64,000 nucleotides of DNA from Sandaracinobacteroides sp039808025 (GTDB lineage Bacteria; Pseudomonadota; Alphaproteobacteria; Sphingomonadales; Sphingomonadaceae): NCBI GenBank assembly GCA_039808025.1, contig JBDHSK010000011.1, positions 1 through 64,000 on the forward strand, in the 5' to 3' direction. Position numbers and translations under genes: made by a program. The notes below the pieces were generated by a model. The model had not been told where the DNA came from. It did no database searches and worked only from the letters and a program-made list of their open reading frames with translations. Below, one piece after another: positions 1 to 7,247 of the stretch (positions are counted from its first letter, which is position 1; every line of letters begins with the position of its first letter).

Positions 1-2
1 AA

Positions 3-605
3 CAGCTCGTCGGGCCGGGGCCGGTCGCGGCCGGCGATACGGTGCGGTGGATCATAGGCGATACGGTGAGCGGCACTGGCGCGACCGCGCGCGTGCATAT
101 CTTGGTGAAGCCAACCCGGCCCGACCTCGCCACCAACCTCGTCATCAACACCGACCGACGCACCTATCACTTGGAGCTGCGCGCGACGCCGACGACCTAC
201 ATGGCGTCGGTCTCCTGGACCTATCCGCAGGATCAGCTCATCGCCTTGCAGGGCCGCAACGCGGCTGCCGCCGCTGCCGTGCCGGCTGCGACCGGCGTGG
301 ACGTGGCGGCGCTCAATTTCCGTTACCGGATCGAAGGCGACCGCGTGCCGTGGGCGCCGGCCCGCGCATTCGACGACGGGCGGCAGGTGTTCATCGAGTT
401 TCCGGCCGGGATCTCGCAGGGCGAGATGCCGCCGCTATTCGTGACCGGCGCGCGTGGTGACGCGGAGTTGGTCAATTATCGCGTGCAGGGTCGCTACATG
501 GTGGTCGATCGGCTGTTCGCCGCCGCCGAGCTGCGCCTGGGCGACCGCCGCACCGAGCAGCGCGTCCGCATCGTTCGCGACGACGGGCGGAGGGGGCGGC
601 CGTGA
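3..605 (+). CDS. trbG: TrbG conjugal transfer protein, 3' part (runs off left edge)
   Basis: TrbG is the VirB9-like periplasmic/outer-membrane-associated subunit of the P-type (Trb) conjugative type IV secretion channel. The frame is open from base 3 with no stop, so the start lies left of the window and only about 200 residues are seen. The visible part has the features of the C-terminal VirB9/TrbG domain: a YHLELRATPTTYMASVSWTYP stretch near the left, then LNFRYRIEGD, a VFIEFP strand and a VNYRVQGRYMVVDRLF strand. The GTG at 42 is internal to the domain and unlikely to be the real start. The stop overlaps the trbI start by 4 bases, as expected in a trb operon. Identity rests on motif recognition plus trbI downstream. 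Confidence 0.9.
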   Translation, partial: QLVGPGPVAAGDTVRWIIGDTVSGTGATARVHILVKPTRPDLATNLVINTDRRTYHLELRATPTTYMASVSWTYPQDQLIALQGRNAAAAAAVPAATGVDVAALNFRYRIEGDRVPWAPARAFDDGRQVFIEFPAGISQGEMPPLFVTGARGDAELVNYRVQGRYMVVDRLFAAAELRLGDRRTEQRVRIVRDDGRRGRP

Positions 606-1828
606 CCGACAGCCACGATGCGCCAGCCGAAGCGCGGCCGGAGCCGCAGCCCGCTCGCCCCGATCCCGCCGCGTTTCAGCTTCGCGGCGATCCGCCCCGC
701 GTCATGCGGCTGTCGCGCAAGGCGCTCGCCGTCGTCGGCATCGCCGCCGGTCTCGGCATCGGCGGTTCGCTGATCTATGCGCTGCGACCGCCGGGCGATC
801 GGGCCGTGCAGGAACTCTACAACACCGACAGCCGCGCCACGGCCGAGACCATCACGTCGGGACCGCGCGATTACGCGCAGGCGCCCCGGCTCGGCCCGCC
901 GCTTCCCGGCGACCTCGGCCGACCGATCGTGTCGGCGCAGCAGCGCGGCGAAGATGTCCCCGTGCCACCGACCGGCGCGCAGCCCGGCCCGCCCGATCCT
1001 CGCGCGCAGGCGGCGGAGGCGGCTCGGCAGCGCGCAGCGCAGGAACGCGATGCGGCGCGCACCAGCACTGTCTTCCTCGGCAGCGGCGGCGCGCGCGCGG
1101 GTGTAGGTGCGGAGCCCGGCGCAGCGCCCGGATTGCCTTCGCCGGCAACACAGGAGCCTGCCACGCAGGCCGCGCAAGGCGACCAAGCCGGAAAGCGCGC
1201 GTTCATGGCTCAGGCATCCAATCAAAGGACGGTTAGCGTTGAGCGGCTGACGACACCGGCATCGCCGAACATCGTGCAGGCCGGTAGCATCATCCCGGCC
1301 GCGCTCATCACCGGTGTCCGTTCTGACCTGCCCGGCCAGATCACCGCGCAGGTGACGGCCAACGTCTATGACAGCCCGACCGGGCGCATCCTCCTCATCC
1401 CGCAGGGCGCGCGGTTAATCGGCGAGTATGACAGCGAGATCGCCGCCGGTCAGACGCGCGTGCTGCTCGCCTGGGATCGGCTCATCATGCCGGACGGCCG
1501 CTCGATCGTTCTCGAGCGCCAACCCGGCGCGGACGGTGCGGGGTTCGCGGGGCTACAGGATCGCGTCAACCAGCATTGGGGCAACCTGCTCCGAGCGGCC
1601 GCCGTCTCGACATTGCTGGGCGTCGGAACCGAGCTGGGTGCGGACAGCCAGGACGACCTGACTCGCGCCCTGCGGCGCGGCTCGCAGGACACCATCAACC
1701 AGACCGGCCAGCAGATCGTGCGTCGGCAACTCAACGTGCAGCCGACGCTCACCATCCGGCCAGGCCATCCGCTGCGCGTTGTTCTGACCCGCGATCTTGT
1801 GCTCGAACCGATCGGAGGAACGCGATGA
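602..1828 (+). CDS. trbI: TrbI conjugal transfer protein (VirB10-like)
   Basis: TrbI (408 aa) is the VirB10-like scaffold that spans inner membrane to outer membrane in the Trb mating channel. Residues 1-40 are cytoplasmic and Pro-rich. One membrane segment follows at about 41-61. A long Pro/Gln/Ala-rich periplasmic linker runs to about residue 225. The C-terminal TrbI/VirB10 beta domain begins around SIIPAALITGVRSDLPGQ and continues through VYDSPTGRILLIPQGARLIG and the LIMPDGRSIVLE strand. The GTG start overlaps the trbG stop, and the stop overlaps the next ATG (ATGA), so translation is probably coupled. Length and domain order are normal for the family. Confidence 0.95.
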   Translation: MTDSHDAPAEARPEPQPARPDPAAFQLRGDPPRVMRLSRKALAVVGIAAGLGIGGSLIYALRPPGDRAVQELYNTDSRATAETITSGPRDYAQAPRLGPPLPGDLGRPIVSAQQRGEDVPVPPTGAQPGPPDPRAQAAEAARQRAAQERDAARTSTVFLGSGGARAGVGAEPGAAPGLPSPATQEPATQAAQGDQAGKRAFMAQASNQRTVSVERLTTPASPNIVQAGSIIPAALITGVRSDLPGQITAQVTANVYDSPTGRILLIPQGARLIGEYDSEIAAGQTRVLLAWDRLIMPDGRSIVLERQPGADGAGFAGLQDRVNQHWGNLLRAAAVSTLLGVGTELGADSQDDLTRALRRGSQDTINQTGQQIVRRQLNVQPTLTIRPGHPLRVVLTRDLVLEPIGGTR

Positions 1829-2049
1829 CCAAGTTGAAGCTGGGGCCGCTCGCCGATGACCGGCCGGTTAAGCTGACGATTGAGCTGCCCGCCGCAGTCC
1901 ACCGCGATCTCGCCGCCTACGCCGCCGCGCTCGCGGCGGAGACGGGCGGGGAGACCATTGCTCCCGAGAAGCTCGTCTCTCCCATGCTGGCGAAGTTCAT
2001 GGCGAGCGACCGGGGGTTTTCGCGGCGTCGGAGCGCCGCAAAGGATTGA
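1825..2049 (+). CDS. DUF2274-type small protein of the trb operon
   Basis: A 74-residue basic protein directly after trbI. Start ATG 1825 overlaps the trbI stop (ATGA), and an AGGAGG-like ribosome site lies at about 1813. The sequence begins MTKLKLGPLADDRPVKLTIEL and contains an LHRDL-like helix (VHRDLAAYAAAL) and a KLVSPMLAKFMASDR segment. This resembles the DUF2274 family that sits downstream of trbI in many Tn4371-like and proteobacterial integrative elements. A ribbon-helix-helix-like DNA-binding role would fit the strand-helix-helix pattern but is inference. It is the last gene of the rightward trb operon, whose end faces a leftward operon. Confidence 0.8.
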   Translation: MTKLKLGPLADDRPVKLTIELPAAVHRDLAAYAAALAAETGGETIAPEKLVSPMLAKFMASDRGFSRRRSAAKD

Positions 2050-2064
2050 GCCGAAGCGCTGGCG

Positions 2065-2373
2065 TCAATTCCCTAAGAACTTCCTTCGGCGCTCCGCAGC
2101 ATCGACCTTGATGATCGCTTCCTCGGCCGTGGCACACTCGCCACCCCGCACTGATCCATCGCGGCATCCAGCGACGACCTGCCGCGCCTCGTCGATATGT
2201 GCCACGAAATATTGCGTGCCGCGCGCTTCGCTCGATACAGCAGCTCCAGGCAGCGCGACAGTGGCGCTCTCCGCTTGCTGCGTCGGTGCGATCACCGGCC
2301 GCAAGGCGAAGCCTCCCGCGAAGCCGATGACCAAAGTGACGAGCACGATGATGATTGTCTTGCCTTGCGACAT
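2065..2373 (-). CDS. small membrane-anchored protein, entry-exclusion (EexN/TrbK)-like
   Basis: A 102-residue protein with an N-terminal membrane anchor (residues 6-26, IIIVLVTLVIGFAGGFAL). The soluble tail has two cysteines in the arrangement VVAGCRDG...GGECATAEEAI. The tail pattern (short helix, Cys, about ten residues, Cys, then an Ala-rich helix) resembles EexN/TrbK-type entry-exclusion proteins of conjugative elements, which block redundant mating. There is no clear lipobox, so it would be a bitopic inner-membrane protein. It lies on the minus strand between LysR and the trb genes, within mobile-element context. The entry-exclusion call is inference. Confidence 0.55.
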   Translation of the reverse strand: MSQGKTIIIVLVTLVIGFAGGFALRPVIAPTQQAESATVALPGAAVSSEARGTQYFVAHIDEARQVVAGCRDGSVRGGECATAEEAIIKVDAAERRRKFLGN

Positions 2374-2406
2374 GGCCGTAACTCCAAGAACTACCTACCT
2401 AATTTA

Positions 2407-3327
2407 CTAGAATCTCTCCGAGAAATCAAAAGACAGCGCATAGCGCGCTTTGATGAATCCAAGGAAACGCCGCAGCGCGGGATTGCGGTTGTCATCGCGC
2501 CAACAGCCCGAATAACCCGTCAGCGCTGGTCCCTGTTCGCCGTGGATCGGCCGATAGACGACATCGGGATAAAGCGTGCCGGTCGAGCCCTCGCAGACGA
2601 TGCTCACACCGGCACCGCCACCGAGGATGCTCAGGATTGTTTCGCGGCTCGACTGGTGCATTCTGATATCCGGTTTGGTGCCGAACATTGAGAGCCGCCC
2701 GAGCAGCATGTCCCGGATTTCGGGGCCGGGATCGGCAATTGGCAGCAGGAAGCGCTCGCCTCGAAGATCAGTCCAATGAACGATGTCGCGCTCCGCCAAC
2801 GGATGCGATGCGGGCAGCGCTACGAGCATCCGTTCGCTCCATAGCGGCTCACAGCGAAATCCGTCATGGCTGACCGAGCCCATGAGAATCGCGATGTCGA
2901 TCTCGCCAGTATCGAGTCCTGCGAGTAGGACACTTCGGTCGGCCTCCACGCCTTCGACTTCGACGTCAGGATGTGCCTCACGCCAGTTCATCATCGTTGC
3001 TCTTAGATTGCCGGCGGAAACGGAGCTGTTGTGGCCTAGCCGCAGGCCGCCCGCCCGTCCTTGGCCGGCAGCCCGCATCATCGCAACAAGTTTGTCAGCG
3101 CTGGCAACCATCGGCTTTGCCCCGCGGATAAAAGCACAGCCGGCAAGTGTCATGGTAACGCCGGAACGAGAGCGCTCGAAGATCGGCATACCGATGGAGC
3201 CCTCCAATTTGAGGATGCTCCGACTAAGCGTCGATTGCTCAATGTCGAGCGCTCGGGCAGCTCGATAAAAGCTCCCGTGATCGGCGGCCGCGATCGCATA
3301 GCGCAGTTGGCGGATGCTAAAAGGCAT
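2407..3327 (-). CDS. LysR-family transcriptional regulator
   Basis: A 306-residue LysR-type regulator. An N-terminal winged helix-turn-helix spans about residues 1-60 (IRQLRYAIAAADHGSFYRAA, then STLSRSILKLEGSIGMPIFERS). The periplasmic-binding-protein-like effector domain spans about 90-295. The start codon lies 11 bases inside the 3' end of the P-type ATPase gene on the same strand, so it is probably cotranscribed with the metal operon. That is unusual, because LysR regulators normally diverge from their targets. The effector is unknown. A similar LysR gene sits beside trbI in many Tn4371-like elements, so it may control transfer rather than metal resistance. Confidence 0.9.
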   Translation of the reverse strand: MPFSIRQLRYAIAAADHGSFYRAARALDIEQSTLSRSILKLEGSIGMPIFERSRSGVTMTLAGCAFIRGAKPMVASADKLVAMMRAAGQGRAGGLRLGHNSSVSAGNLRATMMNWREAHPDVEVEGVEADRSVLLAGLDTGEIDIAILMGSVSHDGFRCEPLWSERMLVALPASHPLAERDIVHWTDLRGERFLLPIADPGPEIRDMLLGRLSMFGTKPDIRMHQSSRETILSILGGGAGVSIVCEGSTGTLYPDVVYRPIHGEQGPALTGYSGCWRDDNRNPALRRFLGFIKARYALSFDFSERF

Positions 3328-5827
3328 CGCTGCGGCGGGCTGTAGGATCGCGATAGGCCAGCAGCCGGAGCGCGTTGAACACGACGAGCAGCGTCGATCC
3401 TTCGTGCATCGCTACCGCTGGACCAATACCGAGCCCGAGGATGGTGGCGGGCACGAGGAAGGCAACTACGCCCAGGCTCACGAAGACATTCTGGCGGATC
3501 ACCCATCGCGTGCTGCGGCTGAGTCCAACCGCAAATGGCAGGTGCGCCAGATCATCCGCCATCAGGGCGACGTCTGCGGTTTCCAGCGCGACGTCGGAAC
3601 CAGCGGCACCCATCGCAATGCCGACCGTCGCTGTCGCCATGGCGGGAGCGTCGTTGACGCCATCACCCACCATCGCGACTTTGGCTTCGGCGCGGAGCTT
3701 CTTGATCGCCTCGACCTTATCCTCCGGCATGAGATCGCCCCACGCTTCGTCGATGCCAACGTCCCTGGCGATGGCTTGGGCGGCGCGCTGATGATCCCCC
3801 GAGATCATAATCATTCGCTTGATACCGATCGCGCGCAGCTTTTCGAGCGCATCGCGCGCCGCTTCGCGCGGAGTGTCGAGCAGCCCGATCGCGCCAAGGT
3901 CTTTGCCGGCCCGGCGAACGACCATGCTCGTTTGGCCCCCCTCCCGCAGCTTCTCGATCGCGGCCGTCATCTCGGGGGACAGCGGCGCGATGCCGTCAGC
4001 ACCGAACATTTCAGCCTTTCCGATCAGCACCTCATCGGCTCCGACGACGGCCGACACGCCGCGCCCAGTGAGGCTCTTGAGGTTGTCGGCCTTCGGCACC
4101 GACTGATCGCCGATATGGTCCCGTCCGTCGCGGGCAATGGCTTGGGCGAGCGGATGATCGCTCAGGGCCTCGACGGCGACGGCCACCGTCATGAGGTCTT
4201 CCTTACTCACATCCGCGACAGGGATGATTTCCTGTATGCGGGGCTCGCCCTTGGTGAGCGTGCCCGTCTTGTCGAACGCGATGGCATCGAGAGAGCCGAG
4301 CAGTTCGAGCGGAGCGCCGCCCTTAACGAGGACGCCCCCGCGCGCGGCACGGGCTACGCCCGAGAGGACCGCGCTGGGGGTGGCGATGGCGAGTGCGCAG
4401 GGGCTGGCGGCGACCAGCACCGCCATCGCCCGGTAGAAGCTGTCGCGGAACGGCTCATCAACAACCACCCAGGCAAACAGGAGCAGGAAGGACAGCGCGA
4501 GCACCGCCGGCACAAAGAACCGCTCAAATCGGTCCGTGAAGCGTTGCGTCGGCGACTTCTGTGTTTCCGCTTCACTGACCAGCTTAACCACCTTGGCGAG
4601 AGTGCTTTCGGTGGACAGTCGGGTCACTTCGATTTCGATGAGACCACTGCCGTTGATCGTGCCGGCGAACACCCGGCTGGCCGCATCGAGCCGATCGGGA
4701 TTGGCGCGGGCCGCCGCGTCGTCCTGCACAGGCCGCTTATCGACGGGCATACTCTCACCCGTGACCGGGGCCTGATTGATCGCGGTGATCCCCTTCACGA
4801 TGAAACCATCAGCCGCAACGCGCTCATCGGGCTTCACGATGACGACATCACCGAGCTTGAGATCCTCAACCGGAACCTCGCTCGTGCCGCCATCGGAGCG
4901 GCGCACCATTGCGGTGCGCGGCGCCAGTTCGGCCAGTGCCTCGATCGCGCGCTTAGCGCGGCCCATTGCGTAGTGTTCGAGCGCATGGCCGAGGCTGAAC
5001 AGGAATAGCAGCAGCGCGCCTTCCGCCCAGGCTCCCAGCGCAGCCGCGCCAGCGGCGGCCACCAACATCAGCGTGTCGATTTCAAACCGCTTGAGGCGTA
5101 GATTTTCGATCGCTTCGCGAAGTGTGTAGAAGCCGCCGAAGCCATAGGCAGCGATGTAGAGCGCGAGCGGCAACCAATCCGGCGCGCCGGCCACCAGCTT
5201 CTCGATGGCGAAGCCGATCGCCAGCGCCGCGCCGCAGGCCAGCGCGAAAATCAGCTCCGTATTCGGCCCGAGCAGGCCGCCATGGGCGTGATCGTGGTCA
5301 TGCTTCTCGCCGGCAGGATGGTCATGATCCTTGGCGTGGTCATGCGTCGGCGTGGCCGGGGCCGGCGTCAGCGCCTTGTCGCCGATCGGTCGCGCGCCGG
5401 CCTCGCGCAGCGCGCCCAGGATCGCCTCTTCCGACGTCGCCGACTTATCGAACTCAACCCGCACCAGGCCGGAGACATTCGCCTCAGCTTCCAGCACGCC
5501 GGGAAGGGCGCGAAGCCGGTCGCCCAGGGTGCGGGCGCGACGCTGATGGGTGAGCCCCTCAACTCGCCAGATCGCATGTCCGAAGCGATCGGCGATGTTC
5601 GCGCCAGCAGCGCGGGCCAGCTCGCGGATGCGCGATAGCGTCACCACTTGCGGGTCAAAATGGACGCACAAAGTTGCCGGCGCGTCGGCGCTGGCCGCGA
5701 CGACATGGGCCTGCTCGACGCCGGGGCGGCCTTCAAGCGAGCCGATCAGCCTTGCGACACAGGCATCAGCCGCGTCGGTGACGTCGGGCAACAGGACGGG
5801 AATATCGAGACGGAGCTTTTCAATCAT
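3317..5827 (-). CDS. P1B-4-type heavy-metal translocating ATPase
   Basis: An 836-residue metal-exporting ATPase. Two ferredoxin-like (HMA-type) regions lie at about 1-80 and 85-150 without clear CxxC motifs, then a His/Asp-rich stretch at 161-182. The catalytic core has TGES (356-359), the membrane motif SPC (475-477), DKTGT with the phosphorylated Asp (519-523), HP (558-559), GDGVND (721-726), and HEGST in the last membrane segment (808-812). SPC together with HEG(G/S)T marks the P1B-4 group, known to move Co, Zn, Cd or Fe. The start at 5827 has an AAAGGA site; the frame stays open upstream, but that part is antisense-like and lacks motifs. Seventh gene of the efflux operon. Confidence 0.93.
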   Translation of the reverse strand: MIEKLRLDIPVLLPDVTDAADACVARLIGSLEGRPGVEQAHVVAASADAPATLCVHFDPQVVTLSRIRELARAAGANIADRFGHAIWRVEGLTHQRRARTLGDRLRALPGVLEAEANVSGLVRVEFDKSATSEEAILGALREAGARPIGDKALTPAPATPTHDHAKDHDHPAGEKHDHDHAHGGLLGPNTELIFALACGAALAIGFAIEKLVAGAPDWLPLALYIAAYGFGGFYTLREAIENLRLKRFEIDTLMLVAAAGAAALGAWAEGALLLFLFSLGHALEHYAMGRAKRAIEALAELAPRTAMVRRSDGGTSEVPVEDLKLGDVVIVKPDERVAADGFIVKGITAINQAPVTGESMPVDKRPVQDDAAARANPDRLDAASRVFAGTINGSGLIEIEVTRLSTESTLAKVVKLVSEAETQKSPTQRFTDRFERFFVPAVLALSFLLLFAWVVVDEPFRDSFYRAMAVLVAASPCALAIATPSAVLSGVARAARGGVLVKGGAPLELLGSLDAIAFDKTGTLTKGEPRIQEIIPVADVSKEDLMTVAVAVEALSDHPLAQAIARDGRDHIGDQSVPKADNLKSLTGRGVSAVVGADEVLIGKAEMFGADGIAPLSPEMTAAIEKLREGGQTSMVVRRAGKDLGAIGLLDTPREAARDALEKLRAIGIKRMIMISGDHQRAAQAIARDVGIDEAWGDLMPEDKVEAIKKLRAEAKVAMVGDGVNDAPAMATATVGIAMGAAGSDVALETADVALMADDLAHLPFAVGLSRSTRWVIRQNVFVSLGVVAFLVPATILGLGIGPAVAMHEGSTLLVVFNALRLLAYRDPTARRSDAF

Positions 5828-5929
5828 GGCGTTGGTCCTTTGCGGATCGCGTTTCGGGTAAGCGGTGCGGTCCGCCCGACGGGGGGCGCTGTCGCGAGTC
5901 TTCGCCCCGCGCGCCCGCCTCTGTCCGTT

Positions 5930-5962
5930 CGCCATGGCTGTTTGGGGGAAACGGCCATGGCG
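5930..5962 (-). promoter_or_regulatory. intercistronic hairpin between CDF and P1B ATPase genes
   Basis: A 9-bp perfect inverted repeat (CGCCATGGC at 5930-5938, GCCATGGCG at 5954-5962). Inside it GTTT/AAAC can pair around a GGGGG loop, giving a stem of about 13 bp with one mismatch. It lies in the 196-bp gap upstream of the ATPase. No T-run follows on the minus strand, so a simple terminator is unlikely. RNA processing or stability control is possible. Confidence 0.5.
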
Positions 5963-6023
5963 CGGGCCGTTCTCGCACATGCACCCGAAGGACTCAGCGT
6001 GCGGCGGCCGATAGCTTTGGCAA

Positions 6024-6632
6024 TCATCGGCTGACTTCCTTGGCTTGGCGCGCTTCCTTGCGTGCATCGCGTAAGATTTCGACGCCGCCCTTGATGGCGA
6101 TGATCGCAGTGAGGAAGCCAACCAGCAGATCGGGCCAGTTTGAGCCCAGCCACCAGACCAGCAGGCCGGCGACAAGAATCCCGCCGTTCGAGATGAAGTC
6201 GTTGAAACTGAACGTGGTCGCGGCGCGCAGATTGACGTCGGGCTCTCGCAGCCGTTGCAGCAGTTTGAGGCAGACGAAATTGACGACGGCGGCAACCGCA
6301 GACATCGCCATCATGGTAACGCCGATAGGCTCGCTGCCTTGGAGGTATCGCCGCCCGACATCGAGAAGGATGCCGCCGGCAAAGATCAGGAGCATGACCC
6401 CCGACACGGCGGCTGCACGGGTCTTCCACTTTGCGCCCCGACTGAGGGCGATGAGGCTCAGCGCATAGACCGCAGCGTCCGAGAGGTTGTCGAGACCATT
6501 GGCGAGCAGCGCGCTGGAATCGCCTGTGACTCCCGCGATCAGGAAAGCTACGGCGATCCCCGCATTGAGGATCAACACGATCCAGAGGGTGCGGCGCTCC
6601 GCATCCGGGCCCGAAGATGCCGGGCCGGTCAT
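6024..6632 (-). CDS. cation diffusion facilitator family transporter (short form)
   Basis: A 202-residue inner-membrane divalent-cation/proton antiporter of the CDF family. The start ATG 6632 overlaps the upstream gene stop (ATGA). Membrane segment 2 carries the family signature (SSALLANGLDNLSDAAVYAL), with an N..D..D arrangement in place of the usual HxxxD/DxxxD. A second site lies at NFVCLKLL...FNDFISNGG. About six membrane segments are visible. The cytoplasmic C-terminal domain of YiiP-like CDFs is missing, so the protein is about 90 residues shorter than typical. The product ends in a charged tail (DARKEARQAKEVSR). It probably exports Zn, Cd or Co together with CzcCBA. Confidence 0.88.
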   Translation of the reverse strand: MTGPASSGPDAERRTLWIVLILNAGIAVAFLIAGVTGDSSALLANGLDNLSDAAVYALSLIALSRGAKWKTRAAAVSGVMLLIFAGGILLDVGRRYLQGSEPIGVTMMAMSAVAAVVNFVCLKLLQRLREPDVNLRAATTFSFNDFISNGGILVAGLLVWWLGSNWPDLLVGFLTAIIAIKGGVEILRDARKEARQAKEVSR

Positions 6633-7126
6633 GAGCGGCCTTTCGCGGAAAGTTGCGCCTTGCGGACTCGGCGACGACGACGATTTACTGTGAAGCCGCT
6701 CCCGCGCGCTTCCTTGGTGAGATAGCGGACGAGCGCCGCATCCTGTGCCCGCATTGCGGAGCGCAACCCGCGCCGGACCGTATAGCCAAGCGGGCTCAGC
6801 ATCCCTCTCATCGTGATTGTGTGGCGAACCCGTGTCTGTTCGCCGAGCCCGTCGAGAGCATATTCTTCGTGCAGAGTGAGCACCCCGCCGAGGCCGGTGC
6901 GCCACGCAAGGCAGTGCGCCCGCTCATAGGCTATGATCTTAGCTCCGGCCTTTAGCGGGAGTTCTCCTCTGAGCAGGCTAAAGGTGAGGCCGACTCTCGC
7001 ACCTGGCGCGGCGTTTCCCCGGAAGCGATAGCTGGGGTGCCATAACGCGAACGCCGCCAGATCGGCGATATGAGTCCACGCCCTGATGGGCGTAATGCTC
7101 AGGGCGAAGGAGGTGATTTCCTTCAC
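6629..7126 (-). CDS. SRPBCC-like (START/Bet v 1 fold) protein within the metal operon
   Basis: A 165-residue soluble protein. I place the start at GTG 7126 (VKEITSFALSITPIRAW...) because homology-like sequence begins there and an AAGGAA lies about 14 bases upstream; the open frame reaches farther up. The pattern of an N-terminal strand, THIADLAAFALWHPSY, then RVGLTFSLLRGELPLKAGAKI resembles SRPBCC domain proteins (hydrophobic ligand-binding cavities). The basic C-terminal tail (NRRRRRVRKAQ) is notable. Its stop overlaps the CDF start, so the two are translationally coupled. Why a ligand-binding fold sits in a metal-efflux operon is unclear. Confidence 0.7.
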   Translation of the reverse strand: MKEITSFALSITPIRAWTHIADLAAFALWHPSYRFRGNAAPGARVGLTFSLLRGELPLKAGAKIIAYERAHCLAWRTGLGGVLTLHEEYALDGLGEQTRVRHTITMRGMLSPLGYTVRRGLRSAMRAQDAALVRYLTKEARGSGFTVNRRRRRVRKAQLSAKGRS

Positions 7127-7221
7127 GGCCTGATCGCCCGTTCCTTGGTCTCCGATGCGGCGGACGGCAAAGCCGCCCACCGCTCGACAAGACGCATCCC
7201 CGGTGCTCGGATACGGCCGAC

Positions 7222-7247
7222 GCGGAGGCTCACAGTGGAGCCTCCGC
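7222..7247 (-). promoter_or_regulatory. stem-loop across the czcA stop codon
   Basis: A perfect 10-bp inverted repeat (GCGGAGGCTC at 7222-7231, GAGCCTCCGC at 7238-7247) with a 6-base loop that contains the last base of the czcA stop. No T-run follows on the minus strand. It may protect the upstream czcCBA message or cause partial polarity. Confidence 0.55.

Noticed and set aside
3314..5008. 564-codon plus-strand frame opposite the ATPase
   Set aside because: Antisense shadow of a strongly conserved ATPase.
5828..6295. Upstream extension of the P-type ATPase frame (adds about 156 residues)
   Set aside because: The extension overlaps the CDF gene on the same strand and contains no family motifs; ATG 5827 has a ribosome site and starts the domain.
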